From the NCBI GenBank assembly GCA_002393865.1, contig DGUD01000209.1:1488-19809 (forward strand): a stretch of DNA of 18,322 nt, read 5' to 3'. The notes beneath the pieces are model-generated. The model had not been told where the DNA came from. It saw only the letters and a program-made list of their open reading frames with translations, and made no database searches. The stretch is from Treponema sp. UBA4319 (lineage in GTDB: Bacteria; Spirochaetota; Spirochaetia; Treponematales; Treponemataceae). A program made the translations under genes and the position numbers. This document shows positions 12,673 through 18,322 of this stretch, piece by piece. Positions within the stretch are counted from its first letter, which is position 1. Each line of letters begins with the position of its first letter.

Positions 12673-14871
12673 TTATTTTGAGATTTTGAACTTGGCGCCA
12701 AGGGCTTTTATGTTGTTCCACACGCCGCCAACGCCGTCGGGGTTCCGCATGATGAGCACAAGCGCAAGCACGACGAGCCCCAGCAGGATGATGGCGCCCA
12801 GCGTCCGCTTCCAGGGGAAGCCCTTTGCGGCAAAGGGATCCTTCGCGCTGAGAAAGGCTCCCACGGGGCGGGAAGGCAGGCGGGTCAGCGAGCGCCCCAG
12901 CACCGTGGAAATCTTGGTGTTGCCGTTGACGGCCCAGCCGCTCGCATCAAGGATGGGCGCGATGTTGCGCTGCCGCAGCTTGAGGTACGCGAGCACCATG
13001 GACGGCAGGGAGATGGCAAGCACAATTCCCGCGATGCCCACCGGAATCCACCAGCCCAGCCCGAAGAAGGCGTTGAGCACGCCGCCCACCACGGTCGCAA
13101 TGCCCGTAAAGGTCACGCTCAGGGCGGCTATCGTGCCGATGTCGATTTTCTTGGGGGCAGCGCCCGCAGCAGCAGCTGCCGCAGCCTCCGCGTTCGGGAC
13201 GTTCACGGCGGACGTAAGCTTTTCGTCCACGCCGCTCTCCTTGTCGGCAGCGGCCTTGGCAATGCGCTCCTGAATCAGGCGCATCAGCTTTTTGTAGGGG
13301 GCAAAGAAGGCCTGTTTTATGCTCACCGGGTTCTCGATAATCTTTACGATTGTGGCGTCCCAGTCATTGCCGTCGCGGTCGTAGAATACGCCGTTCCTGC
13401 CGACGATAAGGTTGTCTGTGCTGCCGTCGGAGACAAGCGCCGCAATCTGCATCTTCTTGTCCGTGTTGCCGCGCTTTGAGCAGTCACAGTATATAAGGTA
13501 GCACTGCGAGAGCGCCGCCATCGTCCCGTGCTTGGCGATGTCCAGCACCTTCAGGCAGAGCTCGCACGAGCGCCCGTCGATGTAGAGCGTGCCGCACTGG
13601 AATATCGCCTTCTCGCCGAGCGTGTAGAATTCCTCAAAAGAGACAAAATTCTTGAGCAGCTCCACAAAGTCGCGGCGCAGCAGCAGCATTTTCTTGAGCT
13701 CCACGGAAGCGAGCGCTATCGGCGGGCGGCCCTCCTCCTCGCTCAGGAGCGCGGCGATTTTCTCCTCGTAGCCGCCGGAAAGCAGCTCCGTTATGCGGTC
13801 GAGCCCAAGGCTGCTCGCCTCGTTCTTCGGCATGGCCGTGAACCACTGCTCGTAGGGCTTGAACAAATCCTCTATCTTGCGCCAGTTCGGCTCGGAGAGG
13901 GAGGCGATGTCCTTGTCAAAGAGCGGCCTGATGACGTTCTCCTTGAAGGCCTGCACCGCGGCGCGCCACGCGGGGTTCACGCTCGCATCCAGCGGCAGCG
14001 GCTTGCCGGCCTCGCAGAGCGCGATGGGCAGCAGGGCAAGGTGCTCAAGGTCGTAGAGCTCGCCATGCTCGTCAAGGAACATGGTGTCCGTCTTTGTCTT
14101 GAGTATGTCCTTTGACGCCGCATCATAGCTGATAAGGGAGCAGCGCAGGTAGTAGTCGTTGATTTTGTCCTTGACCGCCATAAAGCTTGCGGCGGCGGCA
14201 TCGGTCGCATCCTTGAGGAAGAAAATCTTGGGGTCGTCCTTTGCGCCTGCCTCGCGCCAGTCCTTGAGCGCGCGGGCATTCTTGAAGAATTCCTCCAGCT
14301 GGGCGCGGGTAATCCCCTTTGCCCCGCTGATGTCGTCAGTGCCGCCCGTGCACGCCACGATATCCTTGAGCGCGGCGGCGACAGACTCATCCTCCGCGCA
14401 GTCGGGGGGCAGCACGCCGTCTCCGTTCAGCACGCCGGGCGCAAAGAGCTTGTCGTTCACCGAAAGGTCGTCCAGCCTGATTTCCGCGGCATCGGGCTTG
14501 CCAAGAATCTCAAGCACGGACTTTGCGGAATCCAGCGGCGAATGCCCGCAGGCAAAGGGCTCGGTGGCAAGGGCATCCAGCGGGATGGAGTCGCCCTTCT
14601 CCATGATAATCTCAGGCCGCGCAAAATATTTCTTTATGTAATCAACGGCCTCAAGAATCTCAGAAATCCTGACGCGCCCGTTCTTGTCGCTGTCAAGGAC
14701 GGAAAGCGTCTCCTCGCTGAATTCCAGCCCCTGCACGGGGCAGGCGAGCGCCGTCCACATCTTCGGGTCAAGATCCCGCAGGTTCAGGACATCGTCGATA
14801 CCCGATATCTTTGCCTGAATCAGCCCGCCGTTCTGCATGAAGTGAAATGAATGTTTGTCAGAGTGTCTCAT
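12673..14871 (-). CDS. Large EF-hand protein with C-terminal membrane helices, function unknown
   Basis: A 732-residue product without a signal peptide. Residues 60-71 form a canonical EF-hand loop (LDSDKNGRVRISEI: D60, D62, N64, G65, E71), so calcium binding is likely. NGDGVLPPD further on may be a degenerate second loop. The long middle region (about 150-540) is mostly helical with no recognised domain. After an Ala-rich linker (AEAAAAAAAGAAPKK) come membrane segments at about 580-602 (IAALSVTFTGIATVVGGVL), 606-628 (WIPVGIAGIVLAISLPSMVL) and 693-708 (AIILLGLVVLALVLIM). The bulk is probably cytoplasmic and tethered to the inner membrane. Start ATG 14871 lies 6 bp after a -10-like TAGAAT, with no Shine-Dalgarno sequence. 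Confidence 0.75.
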   Translation of the reverse strand: MRHSDKHSFHFMQNGGLIQAKISGIDDVLNLRDLDPKMWTALACPVQGLEFSEETLSVLDSDKNGRVRISEILEAVDYIKKYFARPEIIMEKGDSIPLDALATEPFACGHSPLDSAKSVLEILGKPDAAEIRLDDLSVNDKLFAPGVLNGDGVLPPDCAEDESVAAALKDIVACTGGTDDISGAKGITRAQLEEFFKNARALKDWREAGAKDDPKIFFLKDATDAAAASFMAVKDKINDYYLRCSLISYDAASKDILKTKTDTMFLDEHGELYDLEHLALLPIALCEAGKPLPLDASVNPAWRAAVQAFKENVIRPLFDKDIASLSEPNWRKIEDLFKPYEQWFTAMPKNEASSLGLDRITELLSGGYEEKIAALLSEEEGRPPIALASVELKKMLLLRRDFVELLKNFVSFEEFYTLGEKAIFQCGTLYIDGRSCELCLKVLDIAKHGTMAALSQCYLIYCDCSKRGNTDKKMQIAALVSDGSTDNLIVGRNGVFYDRDGNDWDATIVKIIENPVSIKQAFFAPYKKLMRLIQERIAKAAADKESGVDEKLTSAVNVPNAEAAAAAAAGAAPKKIDIGTIAALSVTFTGIATVVGGVLNAFFGLGWWIPVGIAGIVLAISLPSMVLAYLKLRQRNIAPILDASGWAVNGNTKISTVLGRSLTRLPSRPVGAFLSAKDPFAAKGFPWKRTLGAIILLGLVVLALVLIMRNPDGVGGVWNNIKALGAKFKISK

Positions 14872-14877
14872 GGGCGT

Positions 14878-14883
14878 ATTCTA
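14878..14883 (-). promoter_or_regulatory. -10 element of the EF-hand gene
   Basis: On the minus strand TAGAAT lies 6 bp before ATG 14871. No good -35 is seen at 16-18 bp. The short distance again implies a leaderless transcript. Confidence 0.4.
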
Positions 14884-14972
14884 GCACATTCCGCAGGAAA
14901 AATCACCATGGCACCGGCAAAGCCAAGGCTTTCGGAGAAGAGGCAGGCCCTTTTTTCTCAGGCAGGAGGAAC

Positions 14973-15056
14973 ATGAAAAAAATGCGCGCAGGCGGAAAAA
15001 TCTCCGTGCCCCCTTTGGAGCGCGCGGCGGGAAACCCTGCGGTGCCGCCCTTGTAG
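14973..15056 (+). CDS. Possible 27-residue peptide ORF
   Basis: ATG 14973 opens 27 codons (MKKMRAGGKISVPPLERAAG and on to VPPL) with AGGAGG (14964-14969) only 3 bp upstream. No promoter is seen on the plus strand and the peptide has no recognised features. It lies between two minus-strand genes. I list it only because of the strong ribosome binding site. Confidence 0.15.
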   Translation: MKKMRAGGKISVPPLERAAGNPAVPPL

Positions 15057-15113
15057 CGCACTGCGATACAAGCAGCGCAGCCGGGGATTCTTCAGCCGGC
15101 ATCAGATACCACT

Positions 15114-15140
15114 CCCGCCGGAATCCAATACCACCCCCGC
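15114..15140 (+). repeat. Degenerate copy of the 22-bp repeat
   Basis: CCCGCCGG at 15114-15121, followed by AATCCAATACCA and a second partial core CCCGC at 15136-15140, exactly 22 bp later. Preceded by GATACCACT, as in the 6455-6654 array. It lies 5 bp beyond the cyclase stop codon. No clear terminator is visible between the two minus-strand genes. Confidence 0.75.
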
Positions 15141-15145
15141 AGCTG

Positions 15146-18187
<3,042 letters not shown>

Positions 18188-18212
18188 CGACGGGAGCCTC
18201 CAAAAAAATGCA

Positions 18213-18250
18213 AGACCTGCAAGGAACGCAAGAGCTTTCCTCACAGGTCT
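18213..18250 (-). promoter_or_regulatory. 38-bp inverted repeat abutting the cyclase promoter
   Basis: The arms 18213-18226 and 18237-18250 form 14 pairs (two G-T) around a 10-base loop; the outer 7 bp (AGACCTG/CAGGTCT) are perfect. The arm starts at the base after the -10. A T7 run follows on the minus strand 4 bases after the stem, before GGAGG. GCAAG also repeats at 18210, 18219 and 18228 (9-bp period). It could be an operator over the transcription start, or a leader hairpin/attenuator. Confidence 0.55.
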
Positions 18251-18259
18251 AGTATAGCA
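18251..18259 (-). promoter_or_regulatory. Extended -10 promoter of the cyclase gene
   Basis: On the minus strand TGC-TATACT reads from 18259 to 18251. The -35 region is poor (TGGCAA at 18 bp). The predicted leader of about 55 bases contains most of the inverted repeat and ends with GGAGG. Confidence 0.5.
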
Positions 18260-18322
18260 TAGCGCAGGCAAAATTGCCAGCAGAAGCAGAGCCGCGGCTA
18301 GGGCTTCAGCATGAAAACAAAA

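Noticed and set aside
14920..14940. AAAGCC/GGCTTT inverted repeat as a terminator for the cyclase gene
   Set aside because: The arms are separated by only two bases, which cannot form a hairpin, and no T run follows the stem on the minus strand.

Overview
The window looks like a spirochaete chromosome, most likely a Treponema. This is an inference from features often seen together in treponemes: G9-G10 homopolymers at surface-type genes, DUF115/Maf-like proteins, a Reg_prop propeller fused to a class III cyclase, and relaxed lipoprotein signals. No rRNA or other species marker is present, so the genus is not proven. I see no tRNA, rRNA, CRISPR array, transposase or integrase.

Region 1 (1-5696) is visibly AT-richer (about 40% GC by eye) than the rest (about 60%). 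It reads as a plus-strand cassette array for surface or flagellar glycosylation. Cassette A is a sugar transferase of the DXD / Gly_transf_sug type (broken here by a one-base frameshift), a radical SAM/SPASM protein and a DUF115/Maf-like protein. Cassette B is an intact paralogue of the transferase followed by a second DUF115 protein. Each transferase is preceded by a homologous leader carrying a poly-G tract (G10 at 6-15, G9 at 3457-3465). The radical SAM gene carries another G9 inside its coding sequence. The two DUF115 genes end in an almost identical 92-bp tail. Together this looks like a phase-variable, recombining glycan module, and it is the most interesting part of the window.

Region 2 (5697-8640) holds a 2H phosphoesterase (RNA ligase / LigT-like), a block of 22-bp tandem repeats, a PTS EIIC-type membrane protein, and a minus-strand gene of unknown function that converges on it. 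Region 3 (8749-11986) is a probable four-gene operon: an exported alpha/beta hydrolase, a DUF456 membrane protein, a divergent MetQ/NlpA-like binding protein without its ABC partners, and a small exported protein. A small lipoprotein gene with its own promoter and 5' hairpin follows (12123-12557) and ends in a strong bidirectional terminator.

Region 4 (12673-18187) is on the minus strand. It holds a 732-residue EF-hand protein with C-terminal membrane helices and a 1013-residue sensor-cyclase: exported Reg_prop beta-propeller, Y_Y_Y domain, one membrane helix and a complete adenylate cyclase catalytic domain. A degenerate copy of the 22-bp repeat lies just past the cyclase stop codon.

Across regions 2-4, five genes have a -10-like hexamer only 6-9 bp before the start codon and no Shine-Dalgarno sequence, which suggests leaderless transcripts. 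Genes inside operons, the small lipoprotein and the cyclase have clear ribosome binding sites.
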